Source: Enterococcus sp. PF1-24
GTDB taxonomy: Bacteria > Bacillota > Bacilli > Lactobacillales > Enterococcaceae
Direction: 5' to 3'
DNA: 64,000 bases
Assembly: GCF_029893325.1 (NCBI RefSeq)
Contig: NZ_JARXWL010000005.1
Coordinates: 80,729 to 144,728 of the forward strand
Part shown: positions 17,854 through 27,576 of the stretch, piece after piece
How the letters are laid out: each line of letters opens with the position of its first letter
Numbering within the stretch: position 1 is the first letter of the stretch
Translations under genes and position numbers: made by a program
The notes under the pieces: generated by a model
Told to the model about the DNA's origin: nothing
What the model saw: only the letters and a program-made list of their open reading frames with translations
Databases searched by the model: none

Positions 17854-17913
17854 TTTTTTTCTTGTCGGTAACAGGGTATAATTAAAAAGAGAATGAATTG
17901 AAGGATTGAAAAT

Positions 17914-19020
17914 ATGGAAAATATGGAAAAAAAGAATGTTGTTTCGCCTAAATTATTATTTGCAATGTTTATTTTTGTATTGATTATTGTGACGATTGGT
18001 TTAGGTTGGTGGTTTGATCGAACTTATTCCGCTAATAAGAAAACAAATCCAGAGCCTGAAACCACCGAAGTTAAGAAGGAAGAAATCAAGTATATTGAAA
18101 AAGTTCAAATTAATAAAGTCGAAACTACCGCAGATCCTAATGATAATCAGGAAATCGGTGATGGACTAGCGGACACTTCAGATACTGAAAATTATATTCC
18201 TTTATATGCGGCAGCTAACAGTGATAGTACGATCATTGAAGATGTCTTTACAGGTGAGTGGGCAGACTATCTAGGTGAAGAAAGTGATTTTGTTAATGTG
18301 CGGACAAAGAATGGTAACTCTGGCTTTATCGCTAAAGAACAAGCGGATGTTACTAAATTAATTGATCGTAAATCTGTTAACTCTATCAAAGATGCAGTCA
18401 TTGTTTTAGATGCTGGTCACGGAGGAACTGATATTGGCGCGGAAAGTACCAATACAGTTTACTTAGAAAAAGACTTTACTTTAGCGACTGCTGAAGCAGT
18501 TCAAAAAGCCCTTGAAGAAGCTGGCGCAACCGTCTATATGACGCGGACAACTGATACCGATATGACTTTAGATGAAAGAACCGAGCTAAGCAAAAAGTAT
18601 GCACCAGATGCTTTTATTAGCTTACATTATGATAGTTCTGACTATAGTGATACTTTTAATGGTTATACAACTTATTACTATTATCAAAGAGATCAGGCTT
18701 TAGCGGAAGCCATTAGTCATGGATTAGGAGTTGTAGAAACGCGCTATGGTGCTGATGGTACGGCATTATCACTACCTAACTTAGGTGTGAAGACGGATAA
18801 TTTCTCTGTCACTCGTGAAAGTCCTTATCCATCATTGTTGTTAGAGTTAGGCTATATTAACTCTTACGGAGATTTAATTGTAATCTGGGATGATGAGTAT
18901 TATAAACAAGTGGCGGAAGGGATTACCACGGCATTAACTAAATATTTTTCCGGTGAGAATCCAATTGCAACGATTAACTCAACCGAAGAATCAACGACTT
19001 TAGATTCAATTACTGAATAG
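17914..19020 (+). CDS. Membrane-anchored N-acetylmuramoyl-L-alanine amidase (Amidase_3)
   Basis: The enzyme cleaves the bond between N-acetylmuramic acid and the peptide stem of peptidoglycan. Residues 12-35 form a membrane anchor. A charged linker and an SH3-like segment (about 90-150, including LYAAANSDSTIIEDVFTGEW) follow. The Amidase_3 domain (about 165-350) has the zinc ligands His in LDAGHGG, Glu in VYLEKDF and His in ISLHYDSS, plus the catalytic Glu in LLLELGYI. ATG codons at 17914 and 17923 are both possible starts. The enzyme would act outside the cell on septal or lateral wall. Confidence 0.92.
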   Translation: MENMEKKNVVSPKLLFAMFIFVLIIVTIGLGWWFDRTYSANKKTNPEPETTEVKKEEIKYIEKVQINKVETTADPNDNQEIGDGLADTSDTENYIPLYAAANSDSTIIEDVFTGEWADYLGEESDFVNVRTKNGNSGFIAKEQADVTKLIDRKSVNSIKDAVIVLDAGHGGTDIGAESTNTVYLEKDFTLATAEAVQKALEEAGATVYMTRTTDTDMTLDERTELSKKYAPDAFISLHYDSSDYSDTFNGYTTYYYYQRDQALAEAISHGLGVVETRYGADGTALSLPNLGVKTDNFSVTRESPYPSLLLELGYINSYGDLIVIWDDEYYKQVAEGITTALTKYFSGENPIATINSTEESTTLDSITE

Positions 19021-19027
19021 TAAAAAA

Positions 19028-19073
19028 CAGGACTAGGACAAAAAATGTAATAACTTTTGTCCTAGTCCTGTTG
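19028..19073 (+). terminator. Terminator after the amidase, possibly bidirectional
   Basis: CAGGACTAGGACA (19028-19040) pairs perfectly with TGTCCTAGTCCTG (19058-19070). A's precede and T's follow, so it can also serve the minus-strand GNAT gene. It belongs to the same GGACA-type family as the hairpins at 1730 and 35489. Confidence 0.85.
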
Positions 19074-19075
19074 AC

Positions 19076-19510
19076 TTAATTTAAGCTTTTTTTCATGTGA
19101 AGATGGGGTATACCCGCGTCTTCAAAAAGTTCACCGTCAACTTGATAATTTTGTTTTTGATAAAATGCTAAGGCTGCAGCTTGCGCACCTAGCTGAATTT
19201 CGTGGAAATTGTGTTCTTTTGCGTAGCTTTCAGCAGCTTGTAAAAGTTCAGCACCAAGTTGTTGCTGGCGAAATTCTTTTAAAACAGCCATGCGTTGCAC
19301 TTTGATATTTTTTTCGCTTAAAGGTAATAAGCGCACGGTAGCAACTGGTTGTTCTTTTAGATATAAAACAAAGTGAATGGCTTGGTTTTCATCTTGGTCC
19401 ACTTCTCTAGTTACCGGCACACCTTGTTCTTCCACAAAAACGGCTTTGCGAATGGTTAAGGCATCTGCATAAATGGGACTAGTGGTTTCTTTAGTAAATA
19501 AAATTTTCAT
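19076..19510 (-). CDS. GNAT family N-acetyltransferase (ElaA/YjcF-like)
   Basis: The protein has 144 residues with the GNAT fold. IRKAVFVEEQGVP near the N-terminus is typical of the ElaA/YjcF branch. Motif A (VQRMAVLKEFRQQQLGAELLQAAESYA) has the acetyl-CoA pyrophosphate-binding Q-x-x-L-G-A loop. The tail ALAFYQKQNYQVDGELFEDAGIPHLHMKK fits motif B and the conserved C-terminus. The substrate is unknown. The start has GGAGCC 4 bases before the ATG. It is convergent with the amidase gene. Confidence 0.88.
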   Translation of the reverse strand: MKILFTKETTSPIYADALTIRKAVFVEEQGVPVTREVDQDENQAIHFVLYLKEQPVATVRLLPLSEKNIKVQRMAVLKEFRQQQLGAELLQAAESYAKEHNFHEIQLGAQAAALAFYQKQNYQVDGELFEDAGIPHLHMKKSLN

Positions 19511-19665
19511 AAGCGGCTCCTATTTTTAGTTCTCTTGATTTTTTTATTGTAGCAAAGTTGTTGGAGAAATAAAGTATTTTAGAGAAAATAATTAAGATTT
19601 TTTATAGATTTTAAATAAAATAGTTTTTATAGTAAGAGTTAGTTATACTAATGATTAAGTATTTT

Positions 19666-19674
19666 TGCTATGAT
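19666..19674 (+). promoter_or_regulatory. Extended -10 promoter for the AI-2E transporter gene
   Basis: TGC-TATGAT lies 33 bases before the start codon. Confidence 0.5.
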
Positions 19675-19706
19675 TAAATAAAGGCAACTTGTTGGAGGAT
19701 AATCTT

Positions 19707-20834
19707 ATGTTTGAACGTTTACGACAATCAAAATTATTTTTTTGGTCGCTGGAACTATTAGTTTTAGCCTGTTTAGTTTTGATTTTATCAAAGCTAACTT
19801 TTTTATATGCGCCGATTAGCACCTTTTTTTCAACTTTATTTGCGCCGGTGTTAATTGCGGGGTTTTTGTATTACTTGTTAAATCCATTAGTGGGCTTGCT
19901 GGAAAAATTTAAAATTAAGCGAACTTTAGCAGTGGCTTTGGTGCTATTTTTCTTAGTAGCCATTATTATCTGGATGTTGGTCAGCGTGATTCCTAGTTTA
20001 GCGAAACAGTTAGCTGCTTTGACATCAGCGATGCCGACTTTCTTTAAACAAGCTGAAGCCTTAGTTTATGAAATTACCGAATTGCCGGCTTTTAAAGAAG
20101 TCGATTTAGCTTCTTACTTAGATAAATTAGATATTTCTTATGGGAAAATTATTCAACAATCTTTAAGCGGAATTTCCAATAGTTTAGGTTCAATTGTGGG
20201 GACGATTGCGTCAGCGACTGTTGTCGTTGTTACGGCACCTTTCATCTTGTTTTATATGTTGAAAGACGGTCATCGTTTAGTGCCGACGATTCAAAAGTTT
20301 TTCCCTGAAAAACGGCGCCAACAAATTACCGACTTATTGGGGCAGTTAAATCAAACCTTAGCCAATTATATTAGTGGTCAAGCAATTGAGTGTTTGTTTG
20401 TAGGGACATTTACTTTCTTAGGCTACTTAGTGTTAGGTATCGACTATGCATTTTTATTTGGCGTGATTGCTGGTTTAACTAACTTAATTCCGTATATCGG
20501 CCCTTATTTAGGTTTAGCGCCGGCCTTTTTTGTAACGGTTTTTGATTCACCAATTAAAGCTTTATTATGCTGCGTGATTGTTTTGGTGGTGCAACAAATT
20601 GACGGCAATATTATTTATCCTAACGTTATCGGCAAATCTTTAGCGATTCATCCTTTAACTATTATTATTGTTTTATTAGTTGCTGGCAATTTAGCTGGTT
20701 TGTTAGGAATTTTCTTAGGGGTACCTTTTTATGCGGTTTGTCGGACAATCGTAATTTTCGTGATGCGAATTGTTAAAGAAGACCAAAATAATCGCCTTTT
20801 TCAAACAAATAAATCAAGTGAGTTTAAGAAATAG
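19707..20834 (+). CDS. AI-2E family transporter (PerM/YdiK-like)
   Basis: The protein has 375 residues from the ATG at 19707, preceded by GGAGGATAA; an upstream TTG overlaps that ribosome site. About eight membrane segments are visible: two near the N-terminus, a long amphipathic middle (about 85-160), then five or six segments. Conserved family features include PFILFYMLKDG, LANYISGQAIECLFVG, LIPYIGPYLGLAPA and QQIDGNIIYPNVIGKSLAIHPL. Members export small molecules or act as ion antiporters; one exports autoinducer-2. The substrate here cannot be assigned. Confidence 0.9.
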   Translation: MFERLRQSKLFFWSLELLVLACLVLILSKLTFLYAPISTFFSTLFAPVLIAGFLYYLLNPLVGLLEKFKIKRTLAVALVLFFLVAIIIWMLVSVIPSLAKQLAALTSAMPTFFKQAEALVYEITELPAFKEVDLASYLDKLDISYGKIIQQSLSGISNSLGSIVGTIASATVVVVTAPFILFYMLKDGHRLVPTIQKFFPEKRRQQITDLLGQLNQTLANYISGQAIECLFVGTFTFLGYLVLGIDYAFLFGVIAGLTNLIPYIGPYLGLAPAFFVTVFDSPIKALLCCVIVLVVQQIDGNIIYPNVIGKSLAIHPLTIIIVLLVAGNLAGLLGIFLGVPFYAVCRTIVIFVMRIVKEDQNNRLFQTNKSSEFKK

Positions 20835-20928
20835 TGATTATTTAGTGCTAATTACTAAATAACTCTTAGCTTTAGGGCAAAAACTAGTTAGATATATTGC
20901 CAAAGAGCGCCCTTTATGATACGATTTT

Positions 20929-20960
20929 ATCGTGGCTTAATTAGCCACGATTTTTTTTAA
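20929..20960 (+). terminator. Terminator after the AI-2E transporter gene
   Basis: ATCGTGGCT (20929-20937) pairs with AGCCACGAT, followed by eight T. Confidence 0.9.
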
Positions 20961-21036
20961 TTAAATTGTTTTCCGAATCTTAATTTTTCAGCTAAAATTA
21001 ATTTTTGAAAAACACAATCGAAGGAGAGAAAGAACT

Positions 21037-22410
21037 ATGAATGCTGACCCTGACAGTCAGTCGTTACTGCTACAAATTTTACTTTTAATTTTTTTAACAG
21101 CTGTGAATGCTTTTTTAGCAGCTTCAGAAATTGCGATGGTTTCTTTAAACAAAAACCGCGTGGAGCAAAAAGCTGAAGAAGGCGATAAAAAGGCACAGCG
21201 ACTACAAAAGTTATTGGAAAATCCTAATAATTTTTTATCAACTATTCAAGTAGGGATTACTTTAGTTAACATTTTATCTGGGGCTTCTTTAGCCGATACT
21301 TTGGCGGAACGCTTGGCGCCTTTACTAGGTGGCGGTGCGGCAGCTAAAAACTTGGCGACGATTATTGTTTTAGCCTTGTTAACTTTTGTTTCTATCGTTT
21401 TTGGGGAGTTGTATCCGAAACGAATTGCTATGAATAAATCAGAAGAGGTTGCTAATCTGACTGCTGGACCGGTGCAGGCTTTAGGTTTAATTGCTCGGCC
21501 GTTTGTCTGGTTGCTTTCAGCTACGACTAATTTATTATCAAGAATCACGCCGATGGATTTTGATGATGAAGATAATAAAATGACCCGTGACGAAATGCGT
21601 TACATGTTAGAAGCTGAAGGTGTTTTAGATAATGATGAGTTAGAAATGTTGCAAGGAGTCTTTTCTTTGGATACGAAAGTTGCCCGTGAGGTAATGGTAC
21701 CGAGAACGGTCGCCTTTATGTTAGATATTTTAGATGATGTTGATGAAAATGTACAAAAAGTTTTAGCGGAAAATTATTCACGGATTCCTTTATATGAGGA
21801 AGATAAAGATAAAGTCGTTGGTATTTTACATACCAAAAACCTGTTAAAAGCCGCTCATAAATTTGGCTTTGAACATTTGGATTTACGGAAAATTATGCAA
21901 GAACCGTTGTTTGTTCCAGAAACCATTTTTATTGATGATTTACTTTATGAAATGAAAAAGACGCAAAATCAGATGGCGATTTTATTAGATGAATATGGTG
22001 GCGTTGTCGGTTTGGCAACGCTGGAAGATTTATTGGAAGAAATCGTTGGTGAAATTGATGATGAATCTGATGAAGCAGAAAAATTATATGAAAAACTTGG
22101 CGAGAACGAGTATTTGGTTCAAGGTCGAATGCTGATTGATGAATTTAACGAAGAATTTTCAACTGATTTGCATATGAGTGATGTCGATACCATGGCTGGC
22201 TACTTAATCACAGCTTTAGGAGTGATTCCTGGTGCTGATGAAAAGTTATCTTTTGACGTAGATAACTTAACTTTAGTAATTGAAGAAATGGAAAATTCCC
22301 GAGTAGAAAAATTACGGGCGATTTTCCATCCAGAAGAACCTGAAGTTGAGCCAGAAGAAGAACGCCGCTTATTTAGAAAAGATTTTGATGTGGATGAACC
22401 ACGGAGATAG
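21037..22410 (+). CDS. CNNM/CorC-type membrane protein (DUF21-CBS-CorC/HlyC)
   Basis: This 457-residue protein has an N-terminal DUF21 domain (about residues 10-195) with three or four hydrophobic segments and the ASEIAMVSLNKNRVEQ and GEL(Y)PKRIAMN motifs. A CBS pair (about 215-340; VMVPRTVAFMLDI, RIPLYEEDKDKVVGILHTKNLL, DEYGGVVGLATLEDLLEEIVG) follows, and then a CorC_HlyC domain (about 355-430). Although often labelled hemolysin-like, family members are magnesium or sodium/magnesium transporters. The start is supported by GAAGGAGAG. A single-gene unit with its own terminator. Confidence 0.92.
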   Translation: MNADPDSQSLLLQILLLIFLTAVNAFLAASEIAMVSLNKNRVEQKAEEGDKKAQRLQKLLENPNNFLSTIQVGITLVNILSGASLADTLAERLAPLLGGGAAAKNLATIIVLALLTFVSIVFGELYPKRIAMNKSEEVANLTAGPVQALGLIARPFVWLLSATTNLLSRITPMDFDDEDNKMTRDEMRYMLEAEGVLDNDELEMLQGVFSLDTKVAREVMVPRTVAFMLDILDDVDENVQKVLAENYSRIPLYEEDKDKVVGILHTKNLLKAAHKFGFEHLDLRKIMQEPLFVPETIFIDDLLYEMKKTQNQMAILLDEYGGVVGLATLEDLLEEIVGEIDDESDEAEKLYEKLGENEYLVQGRMLIDEFNEEFSTDLHMSDVDTMAGYLITALGVIPGADEKLSFDVDNLTLVIEEMENSRVEKLRAIFHPEEPEVEPEEERRLFRKDFDVDEPRR

Positions 22411-22418
22411 TTATGTCG

Positions 22419-22463
22419 GAGGCAACCAATGATGTTTGGTTGTCTCTTAATTTATTTTTTTAC
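22419..22463 (+). terminator. Terminator after the CNNM gene
   Basis: GAGGCAACCA (22419-22428) pairs with TGGTTGTCTC (22437-22446; one G-T pair), then a T-rich tail. Confidence 0.8.
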
Positions 22464-22481
22464 AAAATTAGTGATAATTTT

Positions 22482-22511
22482 TTGAAATAGCATGAAATTC
22501 CATGGTATACT
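22482..22511 (+). promoter_or_regulatory. prfC promoter
   Basis: TTGAAA (22482-22487), an 18-base spacer and TATACT (22506-22511). A perfect 12-base palindrome, GGCGTTAACGCC, lies at 22521-22532, just after the predicted transcription start. Confidence 0.65.
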
Positions 22512-22593
22512 ACACTAGTTGGCGTTAACGCCTTAATACATAAAATAATTAATAAAAACTTTAAGATAGATAAGTAAATGATTGGAGTTAAAA

Positions 22594-24174
22594 ATGGATA
22601 ATCCTAATTTAAAAAAAGAAGTACAACGTCGTAGAACTTTTGCGATTATTTCTCACCCGGATGCGGGGAAAACGACAATTACCGAGCAACTGTTGCTTTT
22701 TGGTGGCGCGATTCGTCAAGCAGGAACGGTTAAAGGGAAAAAAACTGGGAATTTTGCGAAATCTGACTGGATGGAAATTGAAAAACAACGGGGGATTTCG
22801 GTAACCAGTTCTGTGATGCAATTTGATTATGACGGCAAACGGGTAAATATTTTAGATACCCCTGGGCACGAAGATTTTTCTGAAGATACTTATCGAACTT
22901 TAATGGCGGTAGATAGCGCGGTGATGGTAATTGATAGCGCCAAAGGGATTGAAGCCCAAACGAAAAAACTTTTCCAAGTTGTTAAAAAACGCGGTATTCC
23001 GATTTTTACTTTCATCAACAAATTGGACCGTGATGGTCGTGAGCCATTAGATTTATTAGAAGAGCTGGAAGAGCTGTTGCAAATTGAATCTTACCCAATG
23101 AATTGGCCAATCGGCATGGGGAAAGGCTTAGAGGGTTTATATGATATTTATAATCAACGAGTAGAATTATATCGTCCAGAAAATTATGATAATCAACGTT
23201 TTGTAAGTTTAGATGAAACAGGTGGCATTGCCGCTGACCATCCTTTAACCGAAAATGGCGTTTATCAGCAAGTTTTGGAAGAAGTTGAACTGTTAAAAGA
23301 AGCCGGTGATGCTTTTGATGTTGAAAAAATTGCTAAAGGGGAACAAACCCCGGTATTCTTCGGTTCAGCCTTAACTAATTTCGGCGTGCAAACTTTCTTA
23401 GAAACATTTTTACAGTTTGCGCCAGAGCCTCACGCTCATAAGACAATTGATGGGGAAGCAGTAAGTCCTTATGAATCAGAATTTTCTGGTTTTGTCTTCA
23501 AAATTCAAGCCAATATGAATCCTGCTCACCGGGATCGGATTGCTTTTGTGCGGATTTGCTCAGGAACTTTTGAACGGGGAATGGATGTCAATTTAGAGCG
23601 CACGGCTAAAAAAATGAAATTAAGTAATGTTACGCAGTTTATGGCAGATGCACGCGAAAATGTGGAAGAAGCGGTAGCTGGCGATATTATTGGGGTTTAT
23701 GATACCGGAAATTATCAAATTGGCGATACTTTATATGAAGGTAAATTAAAAGTTGCTTATGAAGAGTTGCCGTCATTTACGCCAGAATTATTTATGCGAG
23801 TAACTGCTAAAAATGTCATGAAGCAAAAATCATTCCATAAAGGGATTTATCAGTTAGTGCAAGAAGGGGCTATTCAGCTTTATAAAACTTATTTAAGTGA
23901 TGAATATATTATTGGAGCAGTTGGGCAATTACAATTTGAAGTTTTCCAATACCGGATGCTGAATGAATACAATGCCGAAGTGGTCATGACGCCGATGGGT
24001 AGTAAAATTGCTCGCTGGATTAAACCAGAAGATTTAGATGAAAAAATGAGCTCAAGCAGAAATATCTTAGCGAAAGATCGCTTCGACCAACCATTGTTCT
24101 TATTTGAAAATCAATTTGCGATGCGATGGTTTGCCGATAAATATCCTGACGTTGAGTTGAAAAGTTTATTATAA
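22594..24174 (+). CDS. prfC: Peptide chain release factor 3
   Basis: RF3 is a GTPase that removes RF1 or RF2 from the ribosome after termination. The protein has 526 residues from the ATG at 22594, with TTGGAG just upstream. G1 is [10 protein letters not shown]3 is DTPGHEDFS, and G4 is [19 protein letters not shown] with the RF3-type extension. The switch region [20 protein letters not shown] is typical and separates RF3 from EF-G. EF-G-like domains II and III follow, ending in [18 protein letters not shown] single-gene unit. Confidence 0.96.
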   Translation: MDNPNLKKEVQRRRTFAIISHPDAGKTTITEQLLLFGGAIRQAGTVKGKKTGNFAKSDWMEIEKQRGISVTSSVMQFDYDGKRVNILDTPGHEDFSEDTYRTLMAVDSAVMVIDSAKGIEAQTKKLFQVVKKRGIPIFTFINKLDRDGREPLDLLEELEELLQIESYPMNWPIGMGKGLEGLYDIYNQRVELYRPENYDNQRFVSLDETGGIAADHPLTENGVYQQVLEEVELLKEAGDAFDVEKIAKGEQTPVFFGSALTNFGVQTFLETFLQFAPEPHAHKTIDGEAVSPYESEFSGFVFKIQANMNPAHRDRIAFVRICSGTFERGMDVNLERTAKKMKLSNVTQFMADARENVEEAVAGDIIGVYDTGNYQIGDTLYEGKLKVAYEELPSFTPELFMRVTAKNVMKQKSFHKGIYQLVQEGAIQLYKTYLSDEYIIGAVGQLQFEVFQYRMLNEYNAEVVMTPMGSKIARWIKPEDLDEKMSSSRNILAKDRFDQPLFLFENQFAMRWFADKYPDVELKSLL

Positions 24175-24182
24175 AAAAACGC

Positions 24183-24222
24183 AAAACCACTATGAGCCAA
24201 GTAGCTTGCTCATGGTGGTTTT
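24183..24222. terminator. Bidirectional terminator between prfC and the DUF1827 gene
   Basis: AAAACCACTATGAGC (24184-24198) pairs with GCTCATGGTGGTTTT, with A and T flanks on either side. It overlaps the last codon of the minus-strand gene. Confidence 0.85.
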
Positions 24223-24520
24223 AAGCAGTTTTAGGGATTGAAATTTCCACTAAGCCTTCCATTTCAATAACTTTAATGCCAGCTTCATCGTAGGAATCTT
24301 TTGGCAATTTTTTTAAGAAATATTTTTTGACATAAGAAATTTCGCTAGCTAAAATATTGCGTTTTTTATTGATTAATAGAATTTCGTTATGATTAATCGC
24401 TTGTGTGAAGACGACAGTTGTGTTGCCGGCAGAATAAACTTTGACTAATTGAGCATCAGTATTTTCCAGCTGGCTACGAACAAGACGGGCGTGACTATTA
24501 GTAACATTAACAAGTTTCAT
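24221..24520 (-). CDS. DUF1827 family protein
   Basis: The protein is 99 residues from the ATG at 24520, chosen because TGAGGTG precedes it on the minus strand; the open frame extends 11 codons further without a ribosome site. It matches the DUF1827 family of Lactobacillales, with the opening MKLVNVTNSHARLVRSQLENTDA and a beta-rich middle. No function is known. It lies downstream of clpE on the same strand, but a hairpin with a T-rich tail separates the two. Confidence 0.85.
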   Translation of the reverse strand: MKLVNVTNSHARLVRSQLENTDAQLVKVYSAGNTTVVFTQAINHNEILLINKKRNILASEISYVKKYFLKKLPKDSYDEAGIKVIEMEGLVEISIPKTA

Positions 24521-24696
24521 ATTATTCACCTCAGCATCTATTTTGATAAGCAATTTTTCTGCAAAGTTAAATCGCTTATTTAAAAATTATTAATTGATTA
24601 AAGAATTTTTCTCACTATACCAATTATAAATTTTTTTAGAAAAAATAGAAAGTAATTTATCATTAAAATTCAGATTTTTCAAAAAAAGCAGTTTTT

Positions 24697-24748
24697 CATA
24701 TAAAAAGAAATAGCTGCATGAATATTATTTATCAAAATTCATGCAGCT
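24697..24748 (-). terminator. clpE terminator
   Basis: AGCTGCATGAAT (24712-24723) pairs perfectly with ATTCATGCAGCT (24737-24748). Read on the minus strand, the tail is T-rich. Confidence 0.85.
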
Positions 24749-24758
24749 AAGACCGTAG

Positions 24759-27005
24759 TTATTCGACAGTTTTTTCTTTAGTGGCTTCTTTAACTAAGCG
24801 TTCAGGTTTTGAGGTAACGATAATTTTGCCTTCTTTATCCAATTTGGCTTTTAACTCGTGAATTTCAGGATGTTCAAGATAGAATTCAGCAATGCCATCT
24901 TCAATATGATCTTGAATCGTTCGACGGAGTGGGCGAGCACCCATGGAAGGATTGTAGCCTAATTCTACTAATTTTTCACGAACGTTTTCCGGAACTTCAA
25001 TATGCAGTTTTTGTGGCACTAACAATTGATTGACTTCATCTAACATTAAAGCCACGATATTGTTTAAGTGTTCCTTAGATAAAGTTTGAAACTCAATAAT
25101 CCCGTCAAAACGGTTTAAAAATTCAGGGGTAAAGTAGTTATTTAGTTGATTTAAAACGGAACGAGTGACGCCATCTCTAGCTGCACCAAAACCAACACTA
25201 GCTTCTACTGTACCAGTTCCCGCGTTACTAGTCATGATGATAATCGTATCTTTAAAGCTAACGGTACGCCCTTGTGCGTCTGTTAAACGGCCATCATCTA
25301 AGATTTGTAAAAACATATGCAAAACATCTGGATGAGCTTTTTCCACTTCATCCAACAGAATTAAGCTGTAAGGATTGCGGCGGACTTTTTCAGTTAACTG
25401 ACCAGCTTCATCATAACCAACGTAACCTGGAGGAGAACCGATTAATTTAGAAACACTATGTTTTTCCATGTATTCACTCATATCAAAACGAATCATGGAT
25501 TCTTCAGAACCAAACATTTCTTTGGCTAATTGTTTCGCTAATTCTGTTTTACCAACACCTGTTGGACCAACGAAAAGGAAGGAACCAATCGGCCGATTTT
25601 GTTTGCCTAAACCAACCCGATTACGACGAATCGCTTTGGAAACTTTATCAATCGCTTCTTCCTGACCGATGACATGGGCTTTCAAGTCAGTGGCCAAATT
25701 GATTAACTGTGTTTGTTCTTTTTCTTTTAAATCACCAACTGGAATGCCAGTCCGTTGTTCAACAATTTCTTCCATATCTTTTTCTGTGATGATTGGTGTT
25801 TCTTCATCGCTAATTTGTTTTTCTTTCATAGCTTGTAGTTTATTGATTTGATCGCGATAATAAGCTGCTTTTTCAAAATCTTCTTCTTGGGAAGCTTGTT
25901 GTTTTTGCGCTTGAGCATCGCTCAATTTTTTTTCAATAACTTTTGGATCGACAATTTGAATCGTTAAATTTTTCTTAGAACCAGTTTCATCTAATAAATC
26001 AATGGCTTTATCTGGCAAGAAACGATCTTGAATATAACGATTAGATAGAGTAGCGGCGGCGGTAATGGCTTCATCGGTGTATTTAACGTGATGATAGTCT
26101 TCATAGCGCTGTTGCAAACCTTTTAAAATCGTAATGGTTTCTGCGACACTTGGTTCATCTACCCGCACTGGTTGCATTCTGCGTTCTAAAGCGGCATCTT
26201 TTTCGATAATGCGGTATTCGTTTAAAGTTGTGGCACCAACCATTTGTAATTCACCACGAGCTAGCGCTGGTTTTAAAATATTACCAGCATCCATATTGCC
26301 ATCGCCAGCGGCACCAGCGCCAACAATTTCGTGAACTTCATCAATGAATAAAATTACGTTTTCAGATTGTTTGATTTCTTCAACTAATTTTTGCATCCGT
26401 TCTTCAAACTGACCGCGAATCCCTGTTCCTTGAACTAAGGAAACTACATCTAAACGAATGACTTCTTTATCTAACAATTTTTGGGGCACATCGCCATCAA
26501 TAATTTTTTGCGCTAAACCTTCAACTACCGCTGTTTTACCGACACCAGGTTCGCCGATTAAAACTGGATTGTTTTTCGTGCGGCGATTTAAAATTTCAAT
26601 CACCCGTTTAATTTCTTGGTCACGACCGACAACTGGGTCGACGTTACCTTGGCGGGCTTGCTCAGTAATGTTAATGCCGTATTCTCCTAACAAACCATTG
26701 GGGGCTTGTGGATTACGGGGAGGTTGACCACCATTAAAGTTATTGCCACCACCGATTTGAGTGGGTGGTGTTTGCTCGTAAGGTCTATTTCCTTGTTGCA
26801 TTTGACGAGACATTGAACGAAATAAATCTTCTAAGCTATTAAAACCAAAAGGGTCTTGTTGTGCCATATTTGGCTGATTATCTAAAGTTTGATTTTTAAT
26901 TTTTTGATAGCAATTCTGACAATAATCTAGTTGCTTGCGAGAACCATTGACTGTTGCATATAAATGAATGGTAGCTTCATTTTGACCACAATTTTGACAA
27001 AGCAT
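24759..27005 (-). CDS. clpE: ATP-dependent Clp protease ATPase subunit ClpE
   Basis: ClpE is a Clp/Hsp100 unfoldase that works with ClpP in heat and protein stress. The start ATG at 27005 gives 748 residues beginning with the ClpE-specific zinc finger (LCQNCGQ and YCQNCYQ pairs within the first 45 residues). Two AAA+ domains follow: Walker [14 protein letters not shown] and Walker [11 protein letters not shown], then Walker [13 protein letters not shown] and Walker [16 protein letters not shown]-type coiled coil ([17 protein letters not shown]) lies between them. A CtsR operator sits at its promoter. Confidence 0.97.
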   Translation of the reverse strand: MLCQNCGQNEATIHLYATVNGSRKQLDYCQNCYQKIKNQTLDNQPNMAQQDPFGFNSLEDLFRSMSRQMQQGNRPYEQTPPTQIGGGNNFNGGQPPRNPQAPNGLLGEYGINITEQARQGNVDPVVGRDQEIKRVIEILNRRTKNNPVLIGEPGVGKTAVVEGLAQKIIDGDVPQKLLDKEVIRLDVVSLVQGTGIRGQFEERMQKLVEEIKQSENVILFIDEVHEIVGAGAAGDGNMDAGNILKPALARGELQMVGATTLNEYRIIEKDAALERRMQPVRVDEPSVAETITILKGLQQRYEDYHHVKYTDEAITAAATLSNRYIQDRFLPDKAIDLLDETGSKKNLTIQIVDPKVIEKKLSDAQAQKQQASQEEDFEKAAYYRDQINKLQAMKEKQISDEETPIITEKDMEEIVEQRTGIPVGDLKEKEQTQLINLATDLKAHVIGQEEAIDKVSKAIRRNRVGLGKQNRPIGSFLFVGPTGVGKTELAKQLAKEMFGSEESMIRFDMSEYMEKHSVSKLIGSPPGYVGYDEAGQLTEKVRRNPYSLILLDEVEKAHPDVLHMFLQILDDGRLTDAQGRTVSFKDTIIIMTSNAGTGTVEASVGFGAARDGVTRSVLNQLNNYFTPEFLNRFDGIIEFQTLSKEHLNNIVALMLDEVNQLLVPQKLHIEVPENVREKLVELGYNPSMGARPLRRTIQDHIEDGIAEFYLEHPEIHELKAKLDKEGKIIVTSKPERLVKEATKEKTVE

Positions 27006-27103
27006 AAATGCTGCACATCCTTTCAAAATAAGTTGATACGACTATTTTACTCCTCGATAGCTGAAAGGTAAAAAGATAAGGCTTTTTTTAGTCAAATAAA
27101 TCA

Positions 27104-27119
27104 TTGACCAATTTTGACC
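27104..27119 (-). promoter_or_regulatory. CtsR operator of clpE
   Basis: On the minus strand the sequence reads GGTCAAAATTGGTCAA, a tandem heptad repeat matching the CtsR consensus GGTCAAANANNGGTCAAA. It starts a few bases after the predicted transcription start of clpE, where CtsR binding would block transcription. Confidence 0.9.
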
Positions 27120-27128
27120 TTTGAGATA

Positions 27129-27156
27129 ATTATAGCAATTTTTTATCCTTATGCAA
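27129..27156 (-). promoter_or_regulatory. clpE promoter
   Basis: On the minus strand: TTGCAT (27156-27151), a 16-base spacer and TATAAT (27134-27129). It faces away from the promoter at 27162-27189. Confidence 0.75.
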
Positions 27157-27161
27157 GTATT

Positions 27162-27189
27162 TTGTTTTGACGAAATAAAGGGGTATAAT
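27162..27189 (+). promoter_or_regulatory. Promoter of the 62-residue gene
   Basis: TTGTTT (27162-27167), a 16-base spacer and TATAAT (27184-27189). Divergent from, and close to, the clpE promoter. Confidence 0.6.
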
Positions 27190-27226
27190 GAAGTTAATCT
27201 TTGTAAAAATGTTGGAGGGATTCTGA

Positions 27227-27415
27227 TTGGAAGAAAATCGCTATGAAAAAGAAATTGCCGCGCTGCGTAACGGTGAAAGTTCAGAATTAGTTGTTGAACG
27301 TGCTGATTTTATGCTGTTTAGAGAAGTTTGGATGACCCAAGCAGACAAGAAGAATTTTGTCGGCGAAGCGCAATTTAATGGACGAATTGTCTATCGCTAT
27401 CAAGAAAGTTCGTAA
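27227..27415 (+). CDS. Small conserved hypothetical protein (62 aa)
   Basis: The start is TTG at 27227 with a strong ribosome site (GGAGGGA, 8 bases away), and a consensus promoter lies 38 bases upstream. The 62 residues are soluble and mixed charge (MEENRYEKEIAALRNGES, then VERADFMLFREVWMTQADKK). There is no membrane segment, cysteine or recognised domain. A similar small gene before ptsH exists in enterococci as far as I recall. It sits between divergent clpE and the ptsHI promoter. Function unknown. Confidence 0.75.
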   Translation: MEENRYEKEIAALRNGESSELVVERADFMLFREVWMTQADKKNFVGEAQFNGRIVYRYQESS

Positions 27416-27452
27416 AACAAATAGATTTTTGCGACAAAACAATCAAAAATGG

Positions 27453-27481
27453 TTGTAACAATGACAAAAAAATGTTAATCT
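27453..27481 (+). promoter_or_regulatory. ptsHI promoter and structured leader
   Basis: TTGTAA (27453-27458), a 17-base spacer and TAATCT (27476-27481). The leader (27493-27537) can form a hairpin with arms GGGAGTTTCT and AGAAAACCC. Within it, TGAAGACGCTTTAA (27503-27516) is a near-match to the CcpA cre consensus with two or three deviations. Confidence 0.5.
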
Positions 27482-27576
27482 TAAAAAATGAAGGGGAGTT
27501 TCTGAAGACGCTTTAAAGGCATCAAAAAGAAAACCCTAACATTAAATTTTTTTTACACAAAGGAGACCGATTTATT

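Noticed and set aside
25468..26727. Several plus-strand frames of 60-89 codons over clpE
   Set aside because: Antisense shadows of the clpE coding sequence, without ribosome sites.
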